Shown: one piece after another, positions 25,194 to 36,455 of the stretch
Layout of the letters: each line of letters begins with the position of its first letter
Numbering within the stretch: position 1 is the stretch's first letter
DNA from: Aurifilum marmelostoma
Lineage: Eukaryota; Ascomycota; Sordariomycetes; Diaporthales; Cryphonectriaceae
NCBI GenBank assembly: GCA_027559495.1
Contig: JAMXSV010000005.1
Span: 248,001-312,000, forward strand
Direction: 5' to 3'
DNA length: 64,000 bases
Made by a program: the position numbers and the translations under genes
The notes under the pieces: model-generated
Told to the model about the DNA's origin: nothing
Database searches by the model: none
Seen by the model: only the letters and a program-made list of their open reading frames with translations

Positions 25194-25612
25194 TTTCGTT
25201 GGCGATCGAGGAGGGGCAAGTAATGGTAATGCCAACAAGAAGAAACACGAGTCGACTAGAACAGCAGCGATTGATTTACTCCTGCAGGTCGAGGGGGGAA
25301 GTGCATAATTAAGTCTATAGCCGAGTCTTCTGTGCCATGATAATCAGGGGCTGGTCACTGTTTATGAGAAGGATTACTACTCAATTAATTCAATTTGTCC
25401 ACATCGAGTAAGAATCAGCTTGAAAGCATGCAAATTAATTCATTCCACTTGGTAGACGCTGTTGGCCGTTGATTGCAACTGCGGTCACATCGATGGCGTA
25501 CATCCCTTGTGGACGGAGTTGCACCTCCATGACTCCACTCATGGCGGCAACCTGAACAAAGCCTTATCAATACACGGAGCCAAGGGCCGCAAAAGTACTA
25601 CTTGTTGCCATT

Positions 25613-25620
25613 TATATAAG
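25613..25620 (+). promoter_or_regulatory. TATA box of the aminotransferase gene
   Basis: TATATAAG lies 106-113 bp upstream of the ATG at 25726, at a suitable distance for a fungal core promoter. Confidence 0.45.
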
Positions 25621-25725
25621 GGTGCTGAATCTTCCAAACCATCTCAATCATTTTTCTCATCGTTCATCTTCAGAGCATTGCCACTGTTTTCCTCCACATA
25701 TCCACACGTCTGTACTCGTACCAAA

Positions 25726-27118
25726 ATGGGCTCCATAGACACCGACGAGACCTTCTGGGCCAACCACGACAAATATGTAATGGCCACCGGAGTGCCCCCC
25801 CTCCCCCATAATCATCACCAGAGCTCAGGGCACCCGCCTCTACGACGCCTCCGGCCGCTCCATCCTGGACTTCACCTCTGGCCAGATGAGCTCCCTCCTC
25901 GGCCATAGCCACCCAGAGATTGTGGCCGCCGTCCGCCACCACGCAGGCGAGCTGGACCACCTACTGAGCAACATGGTGACTAGACCCGTCGTCGAGCTGG
26001 CGGTACGCTTGGCCTCTGTGCTGCCGCAGCCGCTCGAGAAGTCGTTTTTCCTCAACACGGGCAGCGAGACTACCGAGGCGGCGCTGCGCATCGCCAAGCT
26101 GTACACGGGCCGGTTCGAAATCGTCGCACTGTCGGCTAGCTACCACGGTCTGACCTCGGGCGCAGGTGCTGCCACCTACGCTGCGGGGCGCCGCAATGCA
26201 GGGCCCACTGTGCCGGGCCAGATTATCTTTCCTGCGCCTTATGCCTACCGCTCTGCCTTTCGTAGGCTGGAGGGTGGTGGCGGTGATGGCAGTGAGGAGA
26301 AGGAGAAGTGGACATATGACTGGGAAGCCGAGCTGGAATACGGCTGGGCCATGGTCGACCGCCAGAGCGTAGGTTCTCTAGCCGCGCTCATCATGGAGCC
26401 GATCTTGTCAACAGGCGGCGTACTTGACCTACCAAAAGGCTACCTGGCGCGCATGGCAACCGAGTGCAGACGGCGCGGAATGCTGTTGATTCTAGACGAG
26501 GCGCAGACGGGCATGGGCAGGACGGGCAAGATGTTTGCTTTCCAGCACGAGGAGCACGGAGGACAAGACGGCGTCCGAAATGTTGTCGTCCCGGACATCC
26601 TGTGCCTTTCTAAGACACTGGGGTGTGGACTTCCCCTGGCCTCAGTGAGCACCACGGCCGAGATCGAGAGAGGGGCGAAAGAGGCCGGGTTCCTGTGGCT
26701 CACCACGCACCTGAACGATCCTCTGACTGCCGCCGTGGGCTGCAAGGTGCTGGAGATTGTGGAGAGAGATGATATCTGTGGAAGGGCCAGAGAGAGGGGA
26801 GAGCAGCTTCGGAACGGTCTGTTAACCCTGAAGGATAAGTATTGGTGTGTGGGCGATGTGAGGGGCACGGGCCTCTTGCAAGGTATCGAGATCATCTCGG
26901 ACCGCGAGACGAGGGCACCTGGGCCGGAGTTGGGACAGGCGGTCAGTGATCGGGCCATGGCCTGTGGACTCTCTTGTAATGTGGTGAATCTGCCTGGTAT
27001 GGGGGGCGTGTTTAGGCTGGCGCCGCCCGTGACGGTATCTGCTGAGGAGATTGAAGAGGGGCTGCAGATCCTGGATGATGCCTTCGGGTATGTGCTGAAA
27101 GAGAAAGGCTTGTTGTAG
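25726..27118 (+). pseudogene. 2,2-dialkylglycine decarboxylase-like class III aminotransferase, frameshifted
   Basis: Intronless; 463 residues once one base is discounted. PLP-dependent class III (AT-II) fold. Features shared with bacterial 2,2-dialkylglycine decarboxylase: DFTSGQMSSLLGH near residue 55, SYHGLTSGA, MEPILSTGG, the PLP aspartate in LLILDEAQTGMGRTG, the Schiff-base lysine in LCLSKTLGCGLP (Lys about 296), TTHLNDPL, GDVRGTGLL and LPGMGGVFRLAPP. The Gln of SGQM, Ser of EPILS and Arg of GGVFRLAPP correspond to the substrate-site residues described for that enzyme, which couples decarboxylation of dialkylglycines such as 2-aminoisobutyrate to transamination of pyruvate. The start has a good context (CCAAAATGGG). 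A frame change occurs in a C7-T-C5 tract at 25795-25807; removing one C gives VPPSPIIITRAQG and an open frame to the TAG at 27116-27118. No intron fits instead. Confidence 0.8.
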
Positions 27119-27494
27119 GAGTCACGAGTGTACGCATACTCGGGAAACAGGATGAGTTTAAACAAGTCATATTTGATGTGGTATCTTCGCAAAAGGGTAT
27201 ATGAACAAACTGATCCCTGGATATTGTCACGCCTTGGAACAACCAACAGACTGACTGGAGAACGCCCACCGCACCTTTGATCATGATGAAAATCAACAGT
27301 ATAAAGAGAAAGAAATTTCCATACATCCACCCAGTCGCTGTCATGGAAGTGAGTAAAACAAAGAGACACGTTTGGGCCGTCATCGTTGACTATTTCCTCA
27401 TAAATGAGAAGGATAGAGACAGTCACAAAAACGTTGTAATTTTTTTCCCCAGTGCTTGTTCTGGGAGCTTGTTTGCCAGGCACACAAAATTCGC
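27119..27494. other. Short convergent intergenic region
   Basis: Contains the 3' ends of the aminotransferase (+) and the MARVEL-like gene (-). Nothing else seen. Confidence 0.6.
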
Positions 27495-28079
27495 TTAGGC
27501 ACCAGCATACGGCTTGGTGTGGTGGTGGCCCTTGCTGGGCGACGAGTTGCTGCGACGGGACCGCATGGCCTCGATGGCGTCGAGGACGACCAGGGACAGG
27601 AAGATGGCCCTATAATTGTGGAAAAGAAGTGGTTAGCAATGTTGATTCTTGAACGAGACCTGTTCAACACTTGTAGATACTCACCATAAGAAAAACCCAA
27701 AGGCGATGGCAGCCTCAAAGGAGCCACACCAGTTGTTTCCATGACAGGCAGGAGCGCCAAAGTACACAGCCAGAGCGATGGAGCCCGCAAACCAGAAGAT
27801 CATGGTGACGGACTCGAGGGCGAGGGCAGCCAGCTTGTGGAAGATGCTGGTCATGTAGAGCGGGGTGAGCCCCACATAGGCGAGCACCAGCAGGGACCAG
27901 ACGGCGTTGAAGAGCTGGAAGTTGAGGCGGTCCGGACTGGCGTACCAAGACCAGCCGTAGCCGTAGCCATAAGCGGTGCCGTCGTAGGTGGAGACGAGGT
28001 AGGCGACGAGGCCGAGCTCGATGATAGTGAAGACGGCGGCCACTATGTGGGCGATGGGTACGAAGCCGAGAGCAGGCAT
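27495..28079 (-). CDS. MARVEL-like four-helix membrane protein
   Basis: Two exons, 28079-27685 and 27609-27495, joined in phase across a 75-bp intron (GTGAGT...TATAG); 169 residues. Four hydrophobic segments are separated by short loops. The first loop is Tyr/Gly-rich (TAYGYGYGWSWY) and the loop before the last helix has paired cysteines (APACHGNNWCGSFEAAIAF). The C-terminal tail is short, with basic and His-rich residues (GHHHTKPYAGA). This layout fits the MARVEL/membrane-associating family of small fungal tetraspan proteins, found in plasma membrane domains or vesicle trafficking. Specific function unknown. Confidence 0.75.
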
Positions 28080-29639
28080 GGTGGGCGGTTATTTCTGATT
28101 GAGCGCGTATAAAGAAGTATGTATGTGTGTGTGTCAAGGGATGAGGCGGAGGACGGGAGGTTTGTTGATGATGGTGAGGCTTGGCTGGTAGTGGAGGTGA
28201 TGATAATGAGGGAAAACGGGAAGCTCGTTGCTCAATCAAGGGAGCAGCTTGTGTGATTTATAGATATATAAAAATTGGTATTATCGTATAAGTTCAAAAA
28301 ATTGGTGATGCTGGGAGTAAGTCGCGATATATATGGGGCACTGCAACTTTCTGCGGGGGAGTGAAGAGGCGGAGTAGTTGGGCACGTAAAATGAAAAGAA
28401 GAAAAGAGAAAAAGAGGGTCAAGGGAAATAAGAAGAGAAATGAACCACTACCAACATATAGAGATCATGCGCTTTTGCAGGGCGAAGTAGTGGGCGCGCA
28501 GGCAAGGAAAGGGAAGGGGAAAAAAAAAAAAGAGAGAATGACGTGGTGGCCGCCCAACGAACAACACATCTGGATGTCACAGTCAGCCAAAATCTCAGAT
28601 CCCCAATGCAGTGCGACACCCAATCAGTTGCCCTTCGTCATCCCTGGGCCCAGGCAGAAAAGAGGGGAAGGCGCCCCCTTGGCAAGGTGACAACAAAGAG
28701 CCCAGGTTTCGCGTTGGGCTTCTTCTCTTGCTTCTCCACTCGTTCACTCGATATAGGGCGATGACTCTGACCTTCCTCTTCCCTCGGGGAAATTCATCCT
28801 TGAGTGACCTCATTTTCCTCTCTTCTGTTTTTTCCTTCTTCGTTTCCTTCCTGCTCTGGTCTCTTGATCGAAGGAAAGATGCAGGCCCGGCCTGGACCGT
28901 GGGCAGACATGTCGTCATACTTCATGGGCTCTATAATACCCTATTGGTTAGTGCTGTTGGTGGCATCGGTCACTGGCCGCTGACGACTGGGGGGTCCCCT
29001 GTTGCTGGCAGATCTCTAGCCTAGCATCCAAGGTCCCTTCCAGCCTTCTCTCCGCTCCTTTAGCGCTCTACTTGGGCTCCTGCCTTCTCTTGCCCGCTTG
29101 GCCACGCAGGGTTCGTAGTGGGTTTCACGAGGACCCTGGAAGGCTTGGTTTGTTGTGGTGGCATTACTACCCACCACGCCCACCCGGCTTGTGAACATGC
29201 ATGCATAGGCCGACACAACACCAGCTGGGTGAGGGTGGCGCAGCTCTCATGGTCTGGGCCGAATTATCCAGAGGTCGAAAACGGATGTCCGAGGATCTCA
29301 AGAGTCGAGACCTTCATAGGCAATGCATTCGTGGGCAGGAGCCAGTGAGTCACTGGCCCGTGCATCCCTCGATGGCGCCTGCAAATTCGCTGCTCGTTTC
29401 CTTCTTTCCAGCGCGTAATCAATGCAACCTCTTTTGTTCTTCTGATTTTGATTTCTTGATGCCGTTCCAATAGCCACGGTGTGATATCGATCCACAACCT
29501 CCGATGCACGATTGTGACTATGCTAGGCAAGATCTCGATGGCCAATGATTCGATACTATCTCCTTCCTCCGTCTTGTCTCGTACTGTACAGCTAATAAGC
29601 TATCACAGTCCACAGACAGCCGTCCAAGTGTCTTCTCCC
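28080..29639. other. Intergenic stretch between MARVEL-like gene and sulfatase
   Basis: Holds the promoter and 5' UTR of the MARVEL-like gene and the 3' region of the sulfatase. Purine-rich runs at 28380-28540. No gene seen. Confidence 0.55.
28256..28262 (-). promoter_or_regulatory. Possible TATA box of the MARVEL-like gene
   Basis: TATAAAT on the minus strand about 177 bp upstream of the ATG at 28079, inside an AT-rich block. Confidence 0.3.
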
Positions 29640-31163
29640 TCAGCTCTGCACCGTGTCGGTGCCCCACGCCCGTTGCTGATACGCCCTCAATCCAGGCCCC
29701 GAGCTCTCCGTCCTGTCTGCGTCCAAATCCCACCTATCCGGCATGACCATTCCCGCATCCAGATGATGCCGCACGAATAATACCGACATGCCGTCCCGAT
29801 AAAGCCAAGGATCCTCGGTCCGGTACTGCCACGCCTCCAGCCTGTTGCGCATCTCCTCCAGCACCGCCGCGTGCTCCTCATCCCCCGCCAGATTCTTCAC
29901 CTCGAGCGGGTCTGCGTCCAGGTCGTACAGCTCCTCCGCCGGCCGGAAGAAATACTCCTTTAAAGGCCGGCTGCCAATTGTCTTGCTGGGGTTCTTGTGG
30001 GCGTCGCGGATGTCTTCCCACGTCAATGATCCGTAGATGTCTGCTGCAAAGGGGAAGTCAAGACGCCAGGCGATGTTGCGGTGGTATTTGTATCGGCCCG
30101 TTCGCAGATAGCGTGTCGGCCAGTAGTTGGTGATCTCGTGGAACGTGTGTGAGCCGTAGACCTCCTGCTGCCAGCCTGCTGCCTCCTCTCCTGCCGAGAG
30201 CACCGATAAAAATGAGCGTCCTGGCCTGCGCCCGTCATGATCGTCGATTTTCCCTCCCTGATCCGCGTAGTCGAGGATTGTCGGCAGGATATCCACATAT
30301 GAGACCATGTTGGGGTTGACAGCAGCCGTGGCACCAGGTCGCCGCACCAGCAGAGGGAGGCACACCCCGGCATCATACAGCGTTGTCTTGGAGTTGAGGA
30401 ATGGCGGGCCGTTGTCGCTGAGGAAAATGACCAGCGTATCCTGTGCCAGGCCCTGTGCCTCTAGTGCACTGAGGATCAGGCCCACGCCCTGGTCCATGCG
30501 ACTGATAGACTCGTAGTAGGAAGCAAACTCCCTGCGCACACCAGGGAGGTCAGACAGGAAATCTGGCACCTCGACATCTTCGGCCCGGTACACTATCCTC
30601 TTCTCTTCCACGGCAGGACTGAAGCCCTTCTTTCCTTCTTTCCCTTCCTCGCCCCCGTTTCCAAATCCTTCTCTCGTCCTGTCGCGATGCGGATCGATGA
30701 ACCCCACGGTAAGGAAAAACGGCCTCCCCTCCTCCTTGGACCGCACAAACACCTCCTCCGCCCGCCCAGCCACCCAGCTCACATCCCGCGTACCACTCTC
30801 CTCCCTGATTTCCCAAGGATACACCGCCGCCGGTCCAACGTGAACCTTACCCACCACGGCAGTCAGATACCCCCTACGAGCAAGCAAGACCGGCGCGGTA
30901 TCGACACCCGCAAAAGTAGTAAAGTGGTGTCGCCCGTCTGCGAGGCCGTACTGCCCGTTTTGGTGGGTGTGGAGGCCCGTGTAGATAGTTGAGCGGCTGG
31001 CGCTGCATGAGGCCGTGCTGGCGAAGGCGCGGGTGAACCTCGTGGCCGTGGTGGCCAGGTGGTCGAGGTTGGGGGTCTTGCAGGTCTGGGCCCCGTAGCA
31101 GCCGAGCTGTTTGCCTAGGTCGTCGGCGATCATGAGGAGGACATTGTGTGGCGCCATGGTCAT
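29640..31163 (-). CDS. Sulfatase, N-sulfoglucosamine sulfohydrolase-like
   Basis: Intronless, 507 residues, no signal peptide. Alkaline-phosphatase-fold sulfatase: metal-binding Asp14-Asp15 in LLMIADDLGKQLGCYG, and the active-site signature CSASRS with Cys53, the residue converted to formylglycine in this family. Later come GKVHVGP, FFLTVGFIDPHRDR, IFLSDNGPPFLNSKTTLYDAGVCLPLLVR, SYVDILPTILDYA, and the C-terminal LYDLDADPLEVKNLAGD and WQYRTEDPW blocks. The arrangement resembles heparan N-sulfatase (sulfamidase)-type enzymes. Lack of a leader suggests intracellular action, perhaps sulfur scavenging from sulfated or sulfamated compounds; substrate is not determined. The Met three residues in is an alternative start. 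The gene lies 450 bp downstream of the zinc-cluster regulator on the same strand. Confidence 0.85.
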   Translation of the reverse strand: MTMAPHNVLLMIADDLGKQLGCYGAQTCKTPNLDHLATTATRFTRAFASTASCSASRSTIYTGLHTHQNGQYGLADGRHHFTTFAGVDTAPVLLARRGYLTAVVGKVHVGPAAVYPWEIREESGTRDVSWVAGRAEEVFVRSKEEGRPFFLTVGFIDPHRDRTREGFGNGGEEGKEGKKGFSPAVEEKRIVYRAEDVEVPDFLSDLPGVRREFASYYESISRMDQGVGLILSALEAQGLAQDTLVIFLSDNGPPFLNSKTTLYDAGVCLPLLVRRPGATAAVNPNMVSYVDILPTILDYADQGGKIDDHDGRRPGRSFLSVLSAGEEAAGWQQEVYGSHTFHEITNYWPTRYLRTGRYKYHRNIAWRLDFPFAADIYGSLTWEDIRDAHKNPSKTIGSRPLKEYFFRPAEELYDLDADPLEVKNLAGDEEHAAVLEEMRNRLEAWQYRTEDPWLYRDGMSVLFVRHHLDAGMVMPDRWDLDADRTESSGPGLRAYQQRAWGTDTVQS

Positions 31164-31614
31164 ACCCTGAAGTGGTAGAGTAGAACCGTCGGTCTTGATG
31201 AATTGAATTAACGAGAGTCAAAAAAGACTGTCTACAAATTGCATTGAAGAATATACATAATAAGCTGGTTTGATGAAAGTAGGAAATTCCATAGATATTA
31301 CCATCCTATGTAGATATGGCGTGAGAGGGGCCCATCATGCACACACTAATGCAGAAGGTCTAAGGGCCTATCGAAAAGCGGTCCTCGTTGATCTCGTGTG
31401 TGTCAACAGACTCGATCATATATTATATTGACCCCCATTTCTTTGACTTGTCACCGCATAACGCCGGTTATGAATTGACGAGTCTCAATAAAATAAAATA
31501 AAAATCTCGTTCACAGAATGTATGATCCAATAAACTACTCAAAGCCACAGCTATATCCTACGCATCTCGACTAGCAAAGGTGAGTGAGTACATGAATCTC
31601 TCATTTCCACCTCC
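31164..31614. other. Intergenic region between regulator and sulfatase
   Basis: AT-rich, about 450 bp: 3' end of the regulator and promoter of the sulfatase. No further feature seen. Confidence 0.6.
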
Positions 31615-33901
31615 TCAGACATCCCAATTCATCATATGCCCAGAGCCATCCCTCTGGAACCCGTCCAGAGACCCAATAGAGATTCCCACAAAATCATGAC
31701 TCGACGTCGCAGGCACGGCTTGAGGCATCGCTGTTGTTGTCGGCCCGGGCGGAGGAGGCGGAACATAAACACTACCAACACCGCCAAAGCCAGGCAGCAC
31801 AGCAGTAGCACCAGCGGGAGGAGGATGAGCCACGCCACCAGCATGTAAAGGCAAGCCCATGCTTCCCATCATCACGGGGAAGTTGTACGCCTGGAGGCTG
31901 TGGAAGGATCCTCCTGCTGTGCCCATTGTTGCCTCGCCGTAGCCGGGGTCAAGGGCTGCCATGGTGTCGTCCAGGAACATTGTAGATGGCGCGGTGGAGG
32001 TTGAGGCGGGTGTTGTGTATGACGATGATTCTGGCCCCCCTCCTCTTGTTAGTGACGACAACGACGAGAAGGGTGGGCCTAGTCCTAGATCGAAGGCCTG
32101 GGAGGAGGAGCTGTTGCTGGATCCGCGCTGGTGATTTTCGTTGTGCTGTCGGTGATGTTGTTGGTGCTGAGTCGGAGGAGGGAACAGGCCTGGCTGCATC
32201 TGATCCTCGCAAAAGATTACTGGAGTTTGGTGTTGATTTTGGCGATGGTGTTTATTCTGTCGTGTCGGTGTTGTTGTTATGACATTGGCCCCGCAGGGGT
32301 CGACGACCTCTGGTGAGCATGAGTGCTTCTGCCTGTCCGAGATGTCCCTCCTGGCCATTCGGAAGATGGCGAGCGGGTTGAGGACCTGGTCAGGCGTATA
32401 CTGTGGAAGGTCTGTCCAGCCCTCGTCGTTGTTGGGAGGAGGAGTCGTAGACTCTCCTACGGCCTCGTCGTCGCTGCCGCTGACCAGGACGATGGGTGGA
32501 GACGGGTTGTGGTGATTGCTGGGGTTTGTGGATGACGCCGTGGGTATAGGGAGACCTGCCTTCAGCAGCACCTGGACGGTTGCGGCGTGCTATAATGTAT
32601 GAGGAGGAAAGGGTTTATGTTAGCTAAAGTTGTCCTACGCTTGAGAACAAGAAGACAGACAGAAGAGAAGAGGAAGATTTACCAATGGCCGGGCGAGAGA
32701 GTGGAGAGGAATCATGGCCTGAAGAGCCCGGATGTTAGAGTGCACCGCCGTCACAGCATTCATCCTGAACACCTCTCCTTTCTCCCTGGCACTCCCTACG
32801 CCTGCGGTAATGCAGTGTATAACCACCCTCGCCGAGTCGTGCGCCACCACGCTGAGCCAGGTATCCGCCAACACCTCCTGTCCATGCAGCATGGCCTCCT
32901 CAAAAAGACCACAAATCGCCATGCAGTGCTCAAAGCACTGATCTTGCACACGCCGGAGGAACGACGCCTGCTCAGGAGGACACTCGAGCCGCCCGCGCAT
33001 GGGGAAAATCTCCTTGATGCCGATGCGCGCCAGGTCGCACATGGTCTGGTGGTAGGTGAAGTGACAAAAGAGCAAGCCACCCAGCTGTGACGCCTCCATC
33101 CGCCTGTGGATCGCCCCCCCTCGTGAGGCGCATGCTGTCGGGGAGGTGGTTCATCCAGTGTTGTAGTTGGGCCTGCAGCATGGCGAACTCGGACTGCGGC
33201 AGCCAGGGCGGTTGTGCCTCGTCAAGGTTTTTGACGAACCGGAGGACTTTCTTTCGGATGCTGACGAGGCGTATAAAGTAGCCCTGGAGGTCGAGGCGCT
33301 CCACTGCGCCCTGTTGACGCCGGTCGTCGACCGAGATGAAAAACAGGTATGTTCCGGGGCGCAGGGCCTCGACGATTCGAGGGCGCTGGGCGTCGAAGCT
33401 CTGGTCGCTGCAAGGGAGCTGGATCTGCACATCTGCCTCTTGAAGGAGGGTTAACTCGTCTACTCCGCTGCCGACCCAGGCGTCCATCGTGTAGATGCTC
33501 CACATCAGCCTCCTCCTGGCTTCTCTCGCGGTAGGAGATAATAATCCTTGGTGTCCCTGCCCTCCTTTTCCTTCATTCTTGTTGTTGTTGCTGTTGCTCT
33601 TGTTGTTCGTGTCCTTCTTATCGTACTTGCAGAGGATATCCGAGGAGGACTCGACGTTTAGCTGGAGTGCCTGGGCCATCCTGACCCCCAGACCAGTCAG
33701 CATAAAAGCGCAGGCATGGTTCCCGACCCGCAGCTCGTGCTCATGTAGGAGGACCACGGCCATGGTGTTTTCCACGGTCGGCCGGTCCAGGCTCAGAAGG
33801 ATGAGTTGTTGTGCTCTCCTCGCCCACTGGCACCCTGCCTCGAGGACTAGTTCATCCGAGGGGCATTGATCCTGCTGCGGTTGCTGTTGTTGCTGCTGCT
33901 T

Positions 33902-33936
<35 letters not shown>

Positions 33937-35204
33937 GGTGGTGGTGGTGTTGTTGGTGGTGGTGTTGCCGGAACTCGTCCTCCATCCCGTCTACATCTCC
34001 ATCCATCTCCTCATACACCTCCTCCTCTCGTCGATCATTACGCAATCTCAATGCACAAAATTTAGCCCCCAAGGCACATACCACCAGAAGAAGCGCGTTC
34101 ACCTGGTGCTCATACCACACCGCCGACGACCAGCTCTCAAGGTGCCGCATAACAGACGGCCTGTGGATAAAGCCAAAGCAGCGAAGGCTGTGCATATTGG
34201 CGAAGAACGCTTCGACCAGCTGGACCATGTGCTCTCTACTCCTGGGGAGCTCATGTGCCAGAAGCCATGATGACGACGATGAGGAGGACGAGGAGCATGT
34301 CGGTCCTGTTGCTGGGAGATCCGGCTCAGAGGTTGTCCCGCGGCCTCGCGAGCTTGGTGGGCTCGAGCCGGCGTGGGAGAGGGCTGGTGAGCTTGGGCGG
34401 CTGTGCACTGCACCGCTGCTGGATGGCCTGTGATTCTCACAAAAGGGAAGTCAGTCTTGAAAACGCAGGAATAAGGAGTGATTCTTTCTTTATTTTGCCG
34501 CTCCCTTCTTCTTCTCTTACTCATAACATGGAAATCACTTACGTTCCGCCTGTGATAGAACCTCTCCCATCCGCCTCCTGCGATGCCGCCTCCAGCCAAG
34601 CAGGCGCTTCCTTGCCATCATAACAACACTGCATATCCCGCTGCCGGCAGCGAAGACAAGCAGGCCGTTCCCCAGAACACCGGCTTTTGGAAGACCGACA
34701 CCCCCGGCAAGACCGGTAGGTCCGTGACCGCCGCAGCCCCGCCTGGGTCCGGAGGTACTCGCCCTCAGCCTCGCCTTTGAGGAGGGCATTGTGGTAGGCG
34801 GGTGAGTTAGGGCAGGGAAGGTTGAGGCGGGCGCAGTTGTAGCAGCCGCCGGGTCTCTCGTCACACTTGACCTGAGACAAACGACAATAATAATTGTAAG
34901 CATTAGTTTTCGGGACGGGATGTGAGGGTTTCCTCTTACTTTGCGTGAGCGGCAGGTGCGGCAGCCTATTGCATTTCTTGAATTAATATAAAGATGTTCA
35001 TTAACCGAGAAGAGAGGGCTGGGAGACCGATGAAGATGCCAGCATTGTAGCCTGGTTTTTTGAGGCACAGAACATCAAAGCGTTCTCCAGGCTATGGTTG
35101 AAACACGGGGAAATTTCCAGTGTGAAAATAAACTTACCTGTCCTCGACCGTTGCTTCTCGCGTCGGCCACTCCCGGTACCTGCCACGTGGATCGGTGCGC
35201 CCAT
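31615..35204 (-). pseudogene. Transcription factor with two tandem Zn2Cys6 clusters, frameshifted
   Basis: Exons on the minus strand: 35204-35138, 34965-34940, 34871-34543, 34427-32683, 32589-31615; 1046 residues if one base is discounted. The first cluster is built across three exons: Cys24-x2-Cys27-x6-Cys34-x6-Cys41-x2-Cys44-x6-Cys51. A second complete cluster with the same spacing uses Cys86, 89, 96, 103, 106 and 113, preceded by RRSRTYRS. The middle region (VEAFFANMHSLRCFGFIHRP, RRRLMWSIYTMDAWVG) matches the fungal-specific transcription factor domain. A Gln/His tract is encoded at about 33872-33975, and the C-terminal 325 residues are Ser/Gln/Pro-rich. Inside the fourth exon an extra C in the C7 run at 33114-33120 shifts the frame; removing it reads RLTRGAIHRRMEASQLGGLLF. 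The 26-bp second exon supports the chosen start. Targets unknown; the sulfatase is the next gene. Confidence 0.8.
33881..33966 (-). repeat. Poly-Gln/His coding repeat
   Basis: TTG/CTG and GTG repeats on the plus strand encode Gln and His runs in the zinc-cluster regulator. Confidence 0.85.
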
Positions 35205-35886
35205 AGTGTGGGGTGTGTCTGCGTGGGTGTGGGTGTCTGAGCGTCCGAGTGTGTGTATGTAGGTATGCAGCAGTGAATGAGTAAAGGTACGAGCATTGGT
35301 ATTGAAGCACCAAGTGTACCACCGGCCTAAACCTGGTTCCTCGTCCACAAAAACTATAAGTCGGTTGTGTTCTCGACAACGCTCTCGCTAGATGTGGGTA
35401 CGGCTAGTCGCCTTCTGGGTGCATATAAAGTCGTCATCCCTGAACTCTCTGGTGTCCTTGTGAGTCCTGACTCTCGCTTTTTGAAGGAGAGGTGCAGACG
35501 AAGGCAAGAAATGTTGCTGCCTTGGTGGCACAAGGAAGCGAGGGCGGAACAAGCGCTTGTTGCTCAGATACTCTTCCAAGCCCCTTATGTATCTACCTCA
35601 TACATCTCGAGAATCACCCTTAAGAGGGAATAAGGTAGACTAGGGGCAATATTACCTGGAACAATATAGTGTCAGTGGCTGGGCTTGTATTGAAGGCATG
35701 ATTATTTTGTCTACGCCAGGATTTTAACGTCTGACCGCCAAGTGCACACTCGCCGGATTACCAGAGGGGTAGGAATGACGGGACAGAGCTCAGGCAAGAA
35801 GGCGGTCACAGGAGCCTTGACTGAGTAAGCAAGCCCAGGCGCCTACTGTGAGTGATGAAGAAAGCCTGTACCTGTATGGGCATGTA

Positions 35887-35906
35887 TGTGTGTGTGTGTG
35901 TGTGTG
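35887..35906. repeat. (TG)10 microsatellite followed by GC alternation
   Basis: TG repeat continuing into a CG block; non-coding. Confidence 0.85.
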
Positions 35907-36434
35907 CGCGCGCATGTGAGTGAGACTCAAGAATGGAGGTGATTACCGATATGAGCAATGATGATGGTCCACAACGTTACACGAAGCTGATTGCCTGGGG
36001 AGCGAAGAGAAGAATGGAGGACAGGGGCAAAGACATTATCTTATTCGAGTCTAGGCTATGAAGGAGACAGAGTTGATGTGGGAGGAAGGTGGAGAGGGAA
36101 AAGAAAGGGAAAAAAAGAGACAGGCTGTGTTAATGGCGCGCCGTGTCGCAACTGGCGGACTCTGCCTACTCGAGATGCGCTTATTTGACGTTGCACAAAC
36201 TTCTTGCTTACAAGGAGGGTGGGACGAGGACAAGGGAGAGGAGATGAAGTGACCAAAAAGACGGTAAGAAAGATAGAGGGGTAGAGAAGTATTATCGTCG
36301 TACAAACCGAACCAGCTGCAACCGCTGGCGCTTACGATACATTCACGACGTACTTTGGTCAGGCCGTACCACTCAGGCATGGCTTTGGCTACATTATCAC
36401 TTGCCGCCCTGCAGGGAAGGCAGACACCCACACC

Positions 36435-36455
36435 CACACACACACACACACACAC
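36435..36455. repeat. (CA)n microsatellite
   Basis: About ten CA units in intergenic sequence. Confidence 0.85.

Larger units (their letters stand above)
19719..25725. other. Long intergenic stretch between MFS gene and aminotransferase
   Basis: About 6 kb without a clear gene. It contains purine-rich tracts (19740-19940, 20500-20560), a CAG repeat, a TG microsatellite and AT-rich blocks. A possible 40-codon two-exon frame at 20910-21116 and a transmembrane-encoding frame near 24.8-25.2 kb are noted separately. Confidence 0.5.
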
